64,000 nucleotides of DNA from Pectobacterium peruviense (lineage in GTDB: Bacteria > Pseudomonadota > Gammaproteobacteria > Enterobacterales > Enterobacteriaceae): contig NZ_LXFV01000016.1 in NCBI RefSeq assembly GCF_002847345.1, forward strand, positions 124,001 to 188,000, read 5' to 3'. The translations under genes and the position numbers were made by a program. The notes under the pieces are model-generated. The model was not told the DNA's origin and did not search any database. It worked only from the letters and a program-made list of their open reading frames with translations. Positions 43,692 through 53,412 of this stretch are shown in pieces. Position 1 is the first letter of the stretch. Each line of letters opens with the position of its first letter.

Positions 43692-43717
43692 AAGCCGGCA
43701 GATGCCGGCTTTTTTTA
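43692..43717 (+). terminator. Terminator after map
   Basis: AAGCCGGC and GCCGGCTT form an 8-bp stem with loop AGAT, followed by a run of T. The T-run ends only about 12 bases before the chosen glnD start. Confidence 0.93.
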
Positions 43718-43728
43718 TGGGCTGTGCT

Positions 43729-46443
43729 ATGACAGATAAACGCTTTTCGCCAGACAGTACGCCACCTGATGCTTCCTCACCAGACAGCCCTGTAAATGCC
43801 ATTGCGGCAACACCGCCCCCCGCGTCACCACTAACCTACGCTGATGACATGCTAAATTGCCAGGCGTTGAAACAGCAGTTGGAGCTATTCCAGCTCTGGC
43901 TCGGTTCAAAATTTCGCTCCGGCGTTAGCGCAGAAAAGCTGATTGATGCTAGAACCTTATTCATCGATCGTCTGTTGCAGCGGCTGTGGTACTTCCACGG
44001 CTTTGAAAATATCGCTCAAACTTCGCTGGTCGCCGTTGGTGGATATGGCCGCGGCGAACTGCACCCGCTTTCCGATATCGACGTACTGGTGTTAAGCCAG
44101 ACAGCGCTTAGTGAAGAGCATTCCCAGCGTGTCGGCCAATTCATTACCCTGCTGTGGGATTTGAAGCTGGAAGTCGGCCATAGCGTCAGAACGCTGGAAG
44201 AGTGTTTACAGGAAGGGCGTGCAGACATTTCCGTCGCGACCAATCTGATCGAATCACGCATGATATGCGGCGACGTAGCCCTGTTTCTCACGCTGCAAAA
44301 ACACGTATTCAGTGATGAGTTTTGGCCGTCATCTACGTTTTTTCCGGCAAAAATCACCGAACAACAGGAACGCCATCAACGCTATCACAGCACCAGCTAC
44401 AATCTGGAGCCCGACATCAAGAGCAGTCCAGGCGGGCTACGCGACATTCACACGCTGCTGTGGGTCGCAAGACGCCACTTTGGCGCGACCTCGCTCAACG
44501 AGATGGTGGGTTTCGGCTTTCTGACAGAGGCCGAGCGTAAAGAGCTTAATGAGTGCCAAAGCTTTTTGTGGCGCATTCGCTTCGCCCTACACCTGATCCT
44601 GCCGCGTTACGACAACCGTCTGCTGTTCGACAGGCAGCTTAACGTCGCGCAACTGTTGCAATATCAGGGCGAAGGCAACACGCCAGTAGAGCGCATGATG
44701 AAGGATTTCTACCGCATGACGCGTCGCGTCAGCGAGTTGAACCAGATGCTGTTGCAGCTCTTTGATGAAGCAATTCTGGCGCTGGATGCGAGCGAAAAAC
44801 CCCGCCCGATTGACGATGAATTCCAGCTACGCGGCAATCTGGTAGACCTGCGGGATGAAAATCTGTTTATCAAAAAGCCGGAAGCCATCATGCGCATGTT
44901 CTACCTAATGGTGCGTAATCGTGACATCAGCGGCATTTATTCCACCACATTACGCCAGTTGCGCCATGCTCGTCGTCATCTCGCCAGCCCGCTTTGCACC
45001 ATTCCAGAAGCGCGCCAACTATTCATGAATATTCTACGCCATCCGTATGCGGTAAGCCGTGCGTTGCTGCCGATGCACCGCCATAGTGTGCTGTGGGCGT
45101 ATATGCCACTGTGGGGGAATATCGTCGGTCAGATGCAGTTCGATCTGTTTCACGCCTATACGGTGGATGAGCACACGATCCGCGTTCTGCTCAAGCTGGA
45201 AAGCTTCGCCGACGAGGATACGCGACCGCAGCACCCGCTGTGCGTAGAGCTCTACCCTCGCCTGCCCCAGCCAGAATTGCTGCTGCTGGCCGCACTGTTC
45301 CACGATATCGCCAAAGGCCGTGGAGGCGATCACTCTGAACTGGGCGCACAGGATGTGTTGGAATTTGCCGCGCTGCACGGACTGAATTCACGCGAAGCTC
45401 AATTGGTATCCTGGCTGGTACGCTGCCACCTGCTGATGTCCGTCACCGCACAGCGTCGCGATATTCAGGATCCCACGGTTATTCAGCAATTTGCTACGGA
45501 AGTACAAAGCGAAACCCGTTTACGCTATCTGGTCAGCCTGACGGTTGCGGATATCTGCGCCACCAATGAAACCCTGTGGAACAGTTGGAAGCAGAGCCTG
45601 TTGCGTGAACTCTATTTCGCAACCGAAAAACAGCTGCGCCGTGGCATGCAAAATACGCCAGATTTACGCGAACGTGTGCGGCATCACCGCTTGCAGGCGT
45701 TGGCGCTACTGCGTATGGATAACATTGACGAAGAAGCGCTACACCATATCTGGAGCCGCTGTCGAGCCGATTACTTCCTGCGCCACTCACCAAACCAGAT
45801 TGCCTGGCACGCGCGCCATTTGCTGGAGCACGATACCAACAAACCGCTGGTGCTGATCAGCCATCAGGCCAGTCGTGGCGGTACGGAGATCTTTATCTGG
45901 AGCCCTGACAGACCTTATCTTTTCGCGGCAGTCGCCGGCGAGCTGGATAGGCGCAACCTTAGCGTGCACGACGCACAGATTTTTACCAGCCGCGACGGCA
46001 TGGCGATGGATACCTTTATTGTGCTGGAACCGGACGGTAGTCCGCTGGCACAGGATCGGCATGAAATGATACGCCAGGCGCTGGAACAGTCGCTGACACA
46101 CCGACACTACCAGCATCCGCGCGTACGACGGCCGTCGCCCAAGCTGCGTCATTTCAGTGTGCCAACCGAAGTCAACTTCCTGCCGACGCATACCGACAGA
46201 CGCAGCTACATGGAGCTCAGCGCACTTGACCAGCCAGGGCTGCTGGCACGAATCGGTGAGATCTTTGCCGATCTCAATCTGTCGCTGCATGGCGCACGCA
46301 TTTCGACGATCGGCGAACGGGTGGAGGATCTTTTCATCCTGGCCGACAGCGACAGGCGGGCATTGAAGCCGGAATTGCGTCTTAAATTGCAAGAACGGTT
46401 GACAGAAGCCCTTAACCCAAACGATAAAGTACCATTGAGTTAA
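43729..46443 (+). CDS. glnD: Bifunctional uridylyltransferase/uridylyl-removing enzyme GlnD
   Basis: The start is set at ATG 43729 ([14 protein letters not shown]), giving 904 residues; in-frame starts at 43702 and 43717 lie inside the map terminator. Domains in order are a nucleotidyltransferase ([20 protein letters not shown]), a helical linker, an HD domain ([17 protein letters not shown]) and two C-terminal ACT domains ([40 protein letters not shown]). It senses glutamine and uridylylates or de-uridylylates PII. No clear ribosome site is seen, so expression may be low. Confidence 0.95.
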   Translation: MTDKRFSPDSTPPDASSPDSPVNAIAATPPPASPLTYADDMLNCQALKQQLELFQLWLGSKFRSGVSAEKLIDARTLFIDRLLQRLWYFHGFENIAQTSLVAVGGYGRGELHPLSDIDVLVLSQTALSEEHSQRVGQFITLLWDLKLEVGHSVRTLEECLQEGRADISVATNLIESRMICGDVALFLTLQKHVFSDEFWPSSTFFPAKITEQQERHQRYHSTSYNLEPDIKSSPGGLRDIHTLLWVARRHFGATSLNEMVGFGFLTEAERKELNECQSFLWRIRFALHLILPRYDNRLLFDRQLNVAQLLQYQGEGNTPVERMMKDFYRMTRRVSELNQMLLQLFDEAILALDASEKPRPIDDEFQLRGNLVDLRDENLFIKKPEAIMRMFYLMVRNRDISGIYSTTLRQLRHARRHLASPLCTIPEARQLFMNILRHPYAVSRALLPMHRHSVLWAYMPLWGNIVGQMQFDLFHAYTVDEHTIRVLLKLESFADEDTRPQHPLCVELYPRLPQPELLLLAALFHDIAKGRGGDHSELGAQDVLEFAALHGLNSREAQLVSWLVRCHLLMSVTAQRRDIQDPTVIQQFATEVQSETRLRYLVSLTVADICATNETLWNSWKQSLLRELYFATEKQLRRGMQNTPDLRERVRHHRLQALALLRMDNIDEEALHHIWSRCRADYFLRHSPNQIAWHARHLLEHDTNKPLVLISHQASRGGTEIFIWSPDRPYLFAAVAGELDRRNLSVHDAQIFTSRDGMAMDTFIVLEPDGSPLAQDRHEMIRQALEQSLTHRHYQHPRVRRPSPKLRHFSVPTEVNFLPTHTDRRSYMELSALDQPGLLARIGEIFADLNLSLHGARISTIGERVEDLFILADSDRRALKPELRLKLQERLTEALNPNDKVPLS

Positions 46444-46471
46444 TTTTTACAATCAGGAAAGAGAAATCAGG

Positions 46472-47299
46472 ATGCACCAACAATTACAGAACATCATTGA
46501 GACGGCTTTCGAGCGCCGCGCAGACATCACTCCGGCAAACGCAGACACTGTAACGCGTGAAGCCGTTAATCAGGCGATTAGCCTGCTGGATAGCGGCGCC
46601 CTGCGCGTTGCAGAAAAAATCGACGGCCAATGGGTTACCCATCAGTGGCTGAAGAAAGCCGTGCTGCTCTCTTTCCGTATTAACGATAACCAACTTATCG
46701 AAGGCGGAGAAACTCGCTTTTTCGACAAAGTGCCAATGAAATTCGCTGACTATGATGAAGCGCGTTTCCAGCGTGAAGGCGTACGTGTTGCACCGCCAGC
46801 CAGCGTACGTCGCGGTGCTTATATCGCACGTAATACCGTACTGATGCCGTCTTACGTCAACATCGGTGCTTATGTCGATGAAGGTACGATGGTAGATACG
46901 TGGGTAACCGTCGGTTCCTGCGCCCAAATCGGTAAAAACGTTCACCTGTCCGGTGGCGTCGGCATCGGTGGCGTGCTGGAGCCGTTACAGGCTAACCCAA
47001 CCATCATCGAAGATAACTGCTTCATCGGTGCGCGTTCTGAAGTGGTGGAAGGCGTTGTCGTTGAGGAAGGTTCCGTCATTTCCATGGGCGTGTTCATCAG
47101 CCAAAGCACTCGTATTTACGATCGTGAAACCGGTGAAATTCACTATGGCCGCGTTCCTGCGGGTTCCGTCGTGGTTTCCGGCAACCTGCCGTCCAAGGAT
47201 GGTAGCCACAGCATGTACTGTGCCATCATTGTGAAGAAAGTGGATGCGAAAACCCGCGGTAAAGTGGGCATCAATGAGCTATTACGCTCCATCGACTAA
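46472..47299 (+). CDS. dapD: Tetrahydrodipicolinate N-succinyltransferase
   Basis: This 275-residue enzyme has an N-terminal helical domain ([20 protein letters not shown]) and a left-handed beta helix ([40 protein letters not shown]). The C-terminal segment [20 protein letters not shown] follows. It succinylates tetrahydrodipicolinate in lysine and diaminopimelate synthesis. It is 28 bases downstream of glnD and is followed by a terminator. Confidence 0.97.
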   Translation: MHQQLQNIIETAFERRADITPANADTVTREAVNQAISLLDSGALRVAEKIDGQWVTHQWLKKAVLLSFRINDNQLIEGGETRFFDKVPMKFADYDEARFQREGVRVAPPASVRRGAYIARNTVLMPSYVNIGAYVDEGTMVDTWVTVGSCAQIGKNVHLSGGVGIGGVLEPLQANPTIIEDNCFIGARSEVVEGVVVEEGSVISMGVFISQSTRIYDRETGEIHYGRVPAGSVVVSGNLPSKDGSHSMYCAIIVKKVDAKTRGKVGINELLRSID

Positions 47300-47304
47300 A
47301 CTAG

Positions 47305-47336
47305 AAACGGCGGGTTAATCACCCGCCGTTTTTTTA
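47305..47336 (+). terminator. Terminator after dapD
   Basis: AACGGCGGGT and ACCCGCCGTT form a 10-bp stem with a 5-base loop and a run of seven T. Confidence 0.95.
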
Positions 47337-47352
47337 CCAAGAAGGTGACGCT

Positions 47353-47742
47353 ATGTATGACAATCTAAAAAGCCTGGGCATTACCAATCCCGATGATATC
47401 GATCGCTATAGCCTGCGTCAGGAAGCGAATAACGACATCCTGAAGATCTATTTCCGTAAGGATAAGGGTGAGTTTTTTGCTAAAAGCGTGAAATTCAAAT
47501 ATCCACGCCAGCGCAAGACCATCGTTGCAGACAACAGCGGACAGGGCTATAAAGAGATCAATGAGATCAGCCCAAATCTGCGTTATGTGATTGATGAACT
47601 AGACAAGATTTGCCAACAGGAACAGGTTGAAGTCGATCTGAAACGCAAAATCCTTGACGATCTACGTCATTTGGAAAGCGTCGTTTCCCACAAAATTACC
47701 GAAATCGAAGCGGATTTAGAGAAGTTGACCAAGAATCGCTAA
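47353..47742 (+). CDS. yaeH: DUF3461 family protein YaeH
   Basis: This 129-residue protein matches YaeH ([30 protein letters not shown]-like [20 protein letters not shown]; a C-terminal coiled coil from about residue 85). No biochemical function is established. AAGGTG precedes the ATG. It keeps its E. coli position near dapD and is closed by a bidirectional terminator. Confidence 0.93.
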   Translation: MYDNLKSLGITNPDDIDRYSLRQEANNDILKIYFRKDKGEFFAKSVKFKYPRQRKTIVADNSGQGYKEINEISPNLRYVIDELDKICQQEQVEVDLKRKILDDLRHLESVVSHKITEIEADLEKLTKNR

Positions 47743-47803
47743 ATACGATCATCTCTAAACCTCATCGTCGTTAAAACATATCGTGATGATGGAAAGCAAA
47801 TAA

Positions 47804-47833
47804 AAACGGGAGCCATATTAGCTCCCGTTTCTT
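47804..47833. terminator. Bidirectional terminator between yaeH and yqcA
   Basis: AAACGGGAGC and GCTCCCGTTT form a 10-bp stem with a 7-base loop, flanked by A and T runs, between convergent genes. Confidence 0.92.
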
Positions 47834-47847
47834 ATCTCAGCGCGACA

Positions 47848-48303
47848 TCACTGTGCATCAACCAAATCTGCCCATTCTTCAACCCACGGGCATGAAACGA
47901 CTTCAGGTTCAGGATTTTCGACCGCATCAATATCCAAAACGTTACCCAGACGCGTAGCACCTATTTCCTGCAATAGCGCATCAAAAATATGGCCGCCTGC
48001 GCAGAAATTCGGATAGCTACTGTCGCCCAGCGCAATAACGCCATAGCGCAGCATGGGCTGATAGCCGCCTTTTTCACGCAGTGCCGCGTAAAGCGGAACA
48101 ATAGAATCAGGCAGTTGGCCTTGTCCCGTCGTTGACGTGACAACTAAAACCGCATGCTCACGATAATCCAGCCAGGATTCCAGCGTCGCATCCTCAAAGA
48201 CCTTAACCTCGTGGCCGCGATCCTTGAGAATATTTTCGGCTTCTTCAGCCACCAGCAATGCATTCCCGTAGACCGTACCAACAAAAATACCAATCTGCGC
48301 CAT
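47848..48303 (-). CDS. yqcA: Flavodoxin YqcA
   Basis: This 151-residue flavodoxin-like protein has the FMN phosphate loop [13 protein letters not shown], the loop [12 protein letters not shown] and [17 protein letters not shown]. It is the MioC-type short-chain FMN protein YqcA. Its electron-transfer partner is not known. It follows truC by 57 bases on the same strand, as in E. coli. Confidence 0.94.
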   Translation of the reverse strand: MAQIGIFVGTVYGNALLVAEEAENILKDRGHEVKVFEDATLESWLDYREHAVLVVTSTTGQGQLPDSIVPLYAALREKGGYQPMLRYGVIALGDSSYPNFCAGGHIFDALLQEIGATRLGNVLDIDAVENPEPEVVSCPWVEEWADLVDAQ

Positions 48304-48360
48304 GCTTCTGACTCCCTTTTTAATTCGGATGTACGTAATACGACGGCAATACGACAGGTA

Positions 48361-49146
48361 TTACTCGACGAGATGCCCGCTATCCTGACCTGACTCGGCA
48401 GGAAACTCAACCCCTTCAAAATCAGGGAGAATCCCCTGCCAGCCAAACTGCCTCATCACCCCCTGCCACGGCGAATCCCAGCGTGCCTGCAGCGTCAATG
48501 GCTGCCCGGTCACGGGATGATTCAGCAGTAACTCGCTGGCGTGCAGCATGAGCCTACCGCAGGAGAAATGCGTCTCCATACCACGGTTATGTCGCAAGTC
48601 ACCGTGCGCGGTGTCGCCGATAATCGGATGGTGAAGATGTGACATATGACGGCGTAGCTGATGTTTACGCCCAGTCTGCGGCTTTAGTTCCATCAAATTG
48701 TAGCGTGCCGTTGGATAACGGCCGATGGCGACTGGCATCTCAGCCTGCGCTAAAGAACGGTAATGCGTGACGGCAGGCTGCGGCGCTTTATCAGGATTGG
48801 CAAACTTATCGGCAATCTTGTCCAGCTCTTCGGTGAGCGCATAGTCGATCACGCCATCATCCAACACATAGCCGCGCACAACGGCATGATACGTTTTCTG
48901 CATCTGGTGCGATTCAAACTGCTGGGATAGTGCTCGCGCCACCTCGCTGGACAGCGCAAGCAGCAAAACACCGGATGTAGGCCTATCGAGGCGATGAACG
49001 GTATACACGTGCTGGCCAACCTGATCGCGCACAGTCTGCATCACCACGACTTTCTCTTTGCGATCCAGCCAACTGCGATGCACCAGCCAGCCACTGGGTT
49101 TATTGACGGCAACCAGATGCTCATCCTGATAAATAATCTCAAGCAT
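48361..49146 (-). CDS. truC: tRNA pseudouridine(65) synthase TruC
   Basis: This 261-residue RluA-family synthase has the catalytic motif HRLDRPTSGVLLLAL (Asp at about residue 54). RKHQLRRHMSHLHHPIIGDT and the C-terminal LMLHASELLLNHPVTGQPLT also mark the family. It isomerises U65 in certain tRNAs. Its start overlaps the yqcC stop by eight bases. Confidence 0.95.
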   Translation of the reverse strand: MLEIIYQDEHLVAVNKPSGWLVHRSWLDRKEKVVVMQTVRDQVGQHVYTVHRLDRPTSGVLLLALSSEVARALSQQFESHQMQKTYHAVVRGYVLDDGVIDYALTEELDKIADKFANPDKAPQPAVTHYRSLAQAEMPVAIGRYPTARYNLMELKPQTGRKHQLRRHMSHLHHPIIGDTAHGDLRHNRGMETHFSCGRLMLHASELLLNHPVTGQPLTLQARWDSPWQGVMRQFGWQGILPDFEGVEFPAESGQDSGHLVE

Positions 49147-49489
49147 CGTTCACTGCGCCATCCTGTACGTCGGGGTTAAATAGCTCATCGAGTTGCTTGA
49201 TACGCAAAAGAATCGCCGCCGTCTGTTCCGGGGTGCCTTCCAGCGCGTCTTCAAAATAGGGGAGCAGAGCCAGCTCGGCAGGCAGCGCTAACTCGCTGTC
49301 CAGCAAAGCGTGCATGCGCGGCAAAAAGACCCACTGCAACCACTCTTCGGGCCGCATGGTATCGAGGCTGAAGGGCTCAGTGCTGTTAAACGCCTCATCT
49401 TCCGGCGGAACAACCTGCCAGAAAGGGCTTTCCCTCAATGCACGCTCAATATCGAATAATGACTGACGAATCTGATTCTCTCTGCTCAT
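49139..49489 (-). CDS. yqcC: YqcC family protein
   Basis: The start is placed at ATG 49489 (MSRENQIRQSLFDIERALRE), giving 116 residues close to E. coli YqcC; the frame upstream to 49528 is unconserved. The core FNSTEPFSLDTMRPEEWLQW VFLPRMHALLD matches the family. The function is unknown. It is coupled to truC by overlap. In E. coli csrB and syd follow next; here a 2.5 kb insertion intervenes. Confidence 0.9.
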   Translation of the reverse strand: MSRENQIRQSLFDIERALRESPFWQVVPPEDEAFNSTEPFSLDTMRPEEWLQWVFLPRMHALLDSELALPAELALLPYFEDALEGTPEQTAAILLRIKQLDELFNPDVQDGAVNDA

Positions 49490-49582
49490 GTGGTTTCTCG
49501 CCCTTGAAGCCAACAGTAATGGCGGCAAAGCATAGCATTGATATCAGCCTGACCCAATCGCCAGTAAGAGAAGGCTGTACGC

Positions 49583-50029
49583 CTACTCACTACGCCCAGG
49601 CACATTATCCATCTCTTGTTCAAACACCCTGCAAAATCCCTCTAAATTGGAGAAAAGTTGCTGCGTTTGTTCCTGACCTAATGCCCCGAAAGCGCGTTCA
49701 CTTAATATCTTCGATTGCGTCAAAATCGGCTGAGTGCGTTGTTTCCCCAGCTCAGTTAACGTCAGGATTTTTTCCCGCTTGTCATGCTCGCTTTCAGTGA
49801 TGTCAATCAACCCTTGCTCTTTGAATAGCTTGCAGATGCTAAACACAGTTTGCTTAGGCAGGCTCCATCGCTCACAAATATATTTTTGCGTGCATTTTCC
49901 GTCTGGGGATACCGCCAACGAATGCAGAACTGCAAAGGCGTTTTGATTAAAGCCTAACTTCTTCATCCATTGTTGAAACAAGTTATCGAGATGATTGAGT
50001 TGTCTGCCTAATTCATCTAATCGATGCAT
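49583..50029 (-). CDS. MarR family transcriptional regulator
   Basis: This 148-residue protein has the MarR winged helix (LAVSPDGKCTQKYICERWSL PKQTVFSICKLFKEQGLID) and the wing ITESEHDKREKILTLTELGK, with flanking dimerisation helices. AGGA eight bases before the ATG supports the start. It is downstream of the exported amidohydrolase gene on the same strand. A palindrome upstream of that gene may be its operator. The ligand is unknown. Confidence 0.92.
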   Translation of the reverse strand: MHRLDELGRQLNHLDNLFQQWMKKLGFNQNAFAVLHSLAVSPDGKCTQKYICERWSLPKQTVFSICKLFKEQGLIDITESEHDKREKILTLTELGKQRTQPILTQSKILSERAFGALGQEQTQQLFSNLEGFCRVFEQEMDNVPGRSE

Positions 50030-50190
50030 ATGAAATATCCTACAAATGGGCTAATTACTCAAAATCGCCAGGCAATGAAATCCAATCACTGCGTTATCTA
50101 CCCGACCTATTTCGGATGATAGATGCGCTGATATGATTCCGGCCCATCCATAGGCTTCGTGCTATTGGGGCTACGGCAGTTTCTCTACTC

Positions 50191-50257
50191 GGCAGCGTGA
50201 CGACTTCCCCAGTTACTGGCTTGTGCAAGCTTCCGGGGAATTCATTCGGTTGCTGCC
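50191..50257. repeat. Diverged palindromic repeat, second member
   Basis: Outer arms GGCAGC / GCTGCC and inner arms TTCCCC / GGGGAA and GCTTG / CAAGC make a nested palindrome. It aligns with the reverse complement of the repeat at 54294-54418, sharing CCCCAGT, a central CAAG, GGGGA-TTCA and a CGAATTAT end. It appears to be an old copy with changed arms. It lies between the MarR and amidohydrolase genes. Confidence 0.6.
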
Positions 50258-50294
50258 TTTCCGCGCGGCCGAATTATAGTGGACATGATGTACG

Positions 50295-51971
50295 TTAGTA
50301 CACTTTTTCCCCTTTGAAATAGGTTGCCAACACGTTGGTATTTTTCAATTTTTCCAGATCCGCGTTACCAATATCGGTATCCACAATAATAAAATCGGCA
50401 TTTTTCCCTTTCTCAAGACTACCGGTTATATCACTGATACCAAGCTGCCTCGCGCCATTAATCGTGTAAGCCTGCAAGCTTTGACCAAGCGTCATTGCCG
50501 CATCCGTTGGAGGAAGATAGCCAGCATTTGGCTGACCGCGCTTGATGGCATGATACATTTGACTGAATGGGTTAACCGCATCAAAAGTATTGGCGGGATA
50601 ATCAGAACCGAAGGTCACCGCGACGCCCTCGCGTACCACTTGCCCGAGCAGATATTGATGATTGTAGGCATCGCTACCAATTTTGGTTTTGGTTTCATCT
50701 TTTTCATTTACCACCGTCCAGTTTGGCGTCGTTTGCAGGAATAAATTGTCCTTCATTGCGGCAAATTTCTGCACGCCCTGCGGCTCAAACACTTGGTTGT
50801 GGGCAATCACGCGAGCCAAATGCGGGTTAATTTTTTTGCTAGCCTCAAATGCGTCTAAAATCGACTGCTGCGCTTTATCACCTATCGCGTGTACATGCAC
50901 AGAGAAGCCCGCTTTCAAGGCTGCTGCAACATTGTCGTTAATCTGCTGCTGGCTTAAAAATGGCTCAACGATGTTGCCATTGGGATAGGGCTTGAACATC
51001 GCCCCTGAGTCCATTTCTATCGTGCCATCCATAAATAATTTATACAGATTCATCGACAAATTCCCCCGGTTATATTTTTCACGCAGGGCTTTAAGGCTGG
51101 CAATATTTTGTTCCGTCGATTTGGCCGCATCATAAAAATAGCCGCGCTGATAATATACCTTCAATTTCCCCTGATCGTTTAAGCGGGCAATGGCAGCAAC
51201 TGTCGTGCTAAAAGTATCGCCGACATCCGTAATCGCGGTAAAACCTAGAGAGTGGTAGGTATTTAAAATCGGTTTAAGTTGCTCAGCGACGTTTTCTACC
51301 GTGTTAAATTGCTGCGCGTCGACAACATTGTGCATCGCGCTTTCATGCATGAAGCCTGTCGGGTTGCCTTTGTTATCACGCTCAAAATAGTGTTTCCCTG
51401 AGATAGGATCGGGCGTATTCGCATCGACGTGGGCGACTTTCAACGCTGCGCTATTCGCCCATCCGGCGTGCATTCCGCTGTCATAAACCACGATAGGAAT
51501 ACTCGTGGAGACGGTGTCTAAATCAGCAGCAGTCGGCAACGTGCCTTGTGGCAAGCCGAGCGAGGCAACGTTAAAACCTTGAGCTAATAAATAATTAGCT
51601 TTCGGGTGCGCAGCTAAATAATCTTTTAACTGGCTCAGAATCTGCGTCAGGCTTGCCGCACCGTCAACATACAAAAAATCCCCTGCCTGCATCACCGCTA
51701 CCGTTGCAGGGTGAGCGTGACTTTCAATAAAACCTGGCAGTACGGTTTTTCCCTCTAAATCCACCAACTCGGTAGCGGTTGCTTTAAATTGCTTCGCACC
51801 ATCGTTTCCGCCGACGTAGATAATTTTTCCCTGATCCACGACCAGAACTGATGCCGTTGGCTGTTGATCATTAACGGTATAAATCCGTGCATTTTCATAG
51901 ACGGTATGTGCAAAAGCGTGGCTGGTAAACAGGCCAAGTGTGACTGACAGCATTTTTACATTGAATTTCAT
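50295..51971 (-). CDS. Exported amidohydrolase (Amidohydro_3, YtcJ-like)
   Basis: The ATG at 51971 gives 558 residues with a cleavable signal peptide (MKFNVKMLSVTLGLFTSHAFA), so the product is probably periplasmic. The metal-binding motif GFIESHAHP, the family motif SGMHAGWANSAAL, VHVHAIGDKAQQSILDAFEA and FGSDYPA mark the amidohydrolase superfamily, YtcJ branch. The substrate is unknown; hydrolysis of an exogenous amide or carbamate is inference. It lies with a MarR gene between yqcC and the RsmB RNA, an apparent insertion in an otherwise conserved order. Confidence 0.9.
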   Translation of the reverse strand: MKFNVKMLSVTLGLFTSHAFAHTVYENARIYTVNDQQPTASVLVVDQGKIIYVGGNDGAKQFKATATELVDLEGKTVLPGFIESHAHPATVAVMQAGDFLYVDGAASLTQILSQLKDYLAAHPKANYLLAQGFNVASLGLPQGTLPTAADLDTVSTSIPIVVYDSGMHAGWANSAALKVAHVDANTPDPISGKHYFERDNKGNPTGFMHESAMHNVVDAQQFNTVENVAEQLKPILNTYHSLGFTAITDVGDTFSTTVAAIARLNDQGKLKVYYQRGYFYDAAKSTEQNIASLKALREKYNRGNLSMNLYKLFMDGTIEMDSGAMFKPYPNGNIVEPFLSQQQINDNVAAALKAGFSVHVHAIGDKAQQSILDAFEASKKINPHLARVIAHNQVFEPQGVQKFAAMKDNLFLQTTPNWTVVNEKDETKTKIGSDAYNHQYLLGQVVREGVAVTFGSDYPANTFDAVNPFSQMYHAIKRGQPNAGYLPPTDAAMTLGQSLQAYTINGARQLGISDITGSLEKGKNADFIIVDTDIGNADLEKLKNTNVLATYFKGEKVY

Positions 51972-52005
51972 CACTGCGTTTTCCTTTGCTAAATAGTCCG
52001 ATAAC

Positions 52006-52028
52006 TTACTAAAAAACTAATTTAGTAA
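52006..52028. promoter_or_regulatory. Palindromic operator candidate upstream of the amidohydrolase gene
   Basis: TTACTAAA and TTTAGTAA are perfect 8-bp arms separated by seven bases, 35 bases before the amidohydrolase start. Size and AT-rich symmetry resemble MarR-type operators, and a MarR gene is next in the unit. Confidence 0.6.
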
Positions 52029-52170
52029 AATTTCAGACTAATTGCAAATTCTAGATGCAGGCTCACCGCCAACATTCAGTTGCAGCTCGGGTATAACGTA
52101 TGGAGTGTTTTTTTCTTTGTAACGCAACTACATCAATGCGTTCGGGGAGGGAAAAGCATGCCATACAGGT

Positions 52171-52204
52171 AAAAAGTTGGGGGTACTGATTGCTCAGTAC
52201 CCCC
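52171..52204 (-). terminator. Terminator of the RsmB RNA
   Basis: GGGGGTACTGA and TCAGTACCCCC form a perfect 11-bp stem with a 4-base loop, followed on the minus strand by CTTTTT. Confidence 0.95.
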
Positions 52205-52650
52205 GGTTCGTTTTATAGCTATCCCGCTACACATTTGCGTCCCTGCTCATCCGTGAAAACTTTTCCTTTTTGGTCATCCTGACCCACAATCCTTGCTGGC
52301 GTCCCACTTTCGTCCTGACGTTTCCATCCTGTATCTTCCGTGATTCAATCCCTTTAGGCTCCTGCCCCACCGACATTCCTAATCGGCTCTCGGTCTCCTT
52401 CCTGGAGGTGTCCCTGATTTCATCCTGAAATCGTATTTCTTCCTGAAAACCGCGCTTCTTCCTGAAACGACTATTTCTTCCTGAAAACAATGCATCTTCC
52501 TGAAAACAACCCGAGTGCAGTAACGTTATTTTGTTACCGATAGTCACCGTTACATACACTGTAACCGGTTACTAATTTAAGTAATAAGATGTATTAATTG
52601 TCAGCTTTCGGCAAGGGGTAAGTGACAATGTTTCTCAATGCCCCTTAAGT
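52171..52650 (-). ncRNA. rsmB: Regulatory RNA RsmB (CsrB family)
   Basis: On the minus strand between syd and yqcC, the csrB position in E. coli, about 300 bases carry roughly 21 GGA motifs. Many are CAGGAAG or CAGGATG in short repeated units, and a strong terminator ends the region. This is the hallmark of CsrB/RsmB RNAs, which sequester the translational repressor RsmA (CsrA). In Pectobacterium RsmB controls exoenzymes and virulence and is about 479 bases long. The 5' end is estimated from that length and is uncertain. A 110-codon open frame inside is not a gene. Confidence 0.9.
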
Positions 52651-52748
52651 AGCACAGTGAATTTTGGTTGTAATTAACTAATTAATAATGAAAAAATAAA
52701 AATGAAACCTATTTTCAACATTAAAGATAAGACATTTCTTACAGCAAA

Positions 52749-52766
52749 TGTAAGAGATCTCTCACA
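52749..52766 (-). promoter_or_regulatory. GacA/UvrY binding site upstream of rsmB
   Basis: On the minus strand the 18-mer TGTGAGAGATCTCTTACA equals the UvrY site described for E. coli csrB. It is about 100-160 bases upstream of the estimated rsmB start. It implies control by the GacS/GacA (ExpS/ExpA, BarA/UvrY) two-component system. Confidence 0.88.
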
Positions 52767-52793
52767 AAGCCGAAAGTGAAATTCGATTAACCA

Positions 52794-53342
52794 TTAGACC
52801 GCTAACGGGTTAAGGCCAGAAAGAAACGCCGCCAGGGTCGGCGCTATGTGCTGACGTTTCTTCGTTCCGAATTCTTCCAGAACGATTTCCCCTGAAACAT
52901 TACATAACGACACCATTGTCATCTCAGAATCTGTCGTCGCTAAAAACAGCGTCGGCGTGAGTTTAAGGCGCTTCTGCGTTAATAAATGGCCAATCAGGTT
53001 TTCCTGCATACGGGTGAAGTCATCCTCGCTCCACACCTGCAACAGTTGGCAAGAGAGTGAATCAAACTGCGCAGCCATATCTCCAGCATATTGCGCAGTG
53101 TAGAACGCGTGAACATCAGGATGCAGGCTGATTTCCAACGCACGTTCCACCCCATCCAATGCGGCTGAAAGGGCAAAAGGCTGTGGCGACCAGTAAACCG
53201 TATCCTCATGATTTTCAACAATACACGGGGAAGGTATGCCGTAAAGCGCTTCACTGGCAGGCAAATGCCCCTTCTCTTGCTGCCAACAGGCAACATAGCG
53301 CTGGGTAAACGCCGCCAGTGCAGAAACAACCTCATGCTCCAT
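52794..53342 (-). CDS. syd: SecY-interacting protein Syd
   Basis: The ATG at 53342 gives 182 residues, close to E. coli Syd (181); two starts up to five codons upstream are possible. It contains the family segments [40 protein letters not shown] and [20 protein letters not shown]. Syd binds SecY and acts in quality control of the translocon. It is divergent from queF. Confidence 0.94.
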   Translation of the reverse strand: MEHEVVSALAAFTQRYVACWQQEKGHLPASEALYGIPSPCIVENHEDTVYWSPQPFALSAALDGVERALEISLHPDVHAFYTAQYAGDMAAQFDSLSCQLLQVWSEDDFTRMQENLIGHLLTQKRLKLTPTLFLATTDSEMTMVSLCNVSGEIVLEEFGTKKRQHIAPTLAAFLSGLNPLAV

Positions 53343-53412
53343 AATTTTTCTCATCACTCTTTTAGTCAGGTTAAACTATTAGCCATCACGCTTATCACAT
53401 CAAGGTAACAGC

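Noticed and set aside
52430-52512. Short tandem repeats resembling a CRISPR-like or simple-repeat array
   Set aside because: Units are 15-20 bases, irregular and without spacers of constant size; they are RsmA-binding motifs of RsmB.
52227-52559. Open frame of 110 codons on minus between amidohydrolase and syd
   Set aside because: It lies inside the GGA-rich RsmB RNA; the product is an artefact of repeated CAGGAAG units, with no ribosome site or protein-like pattern.
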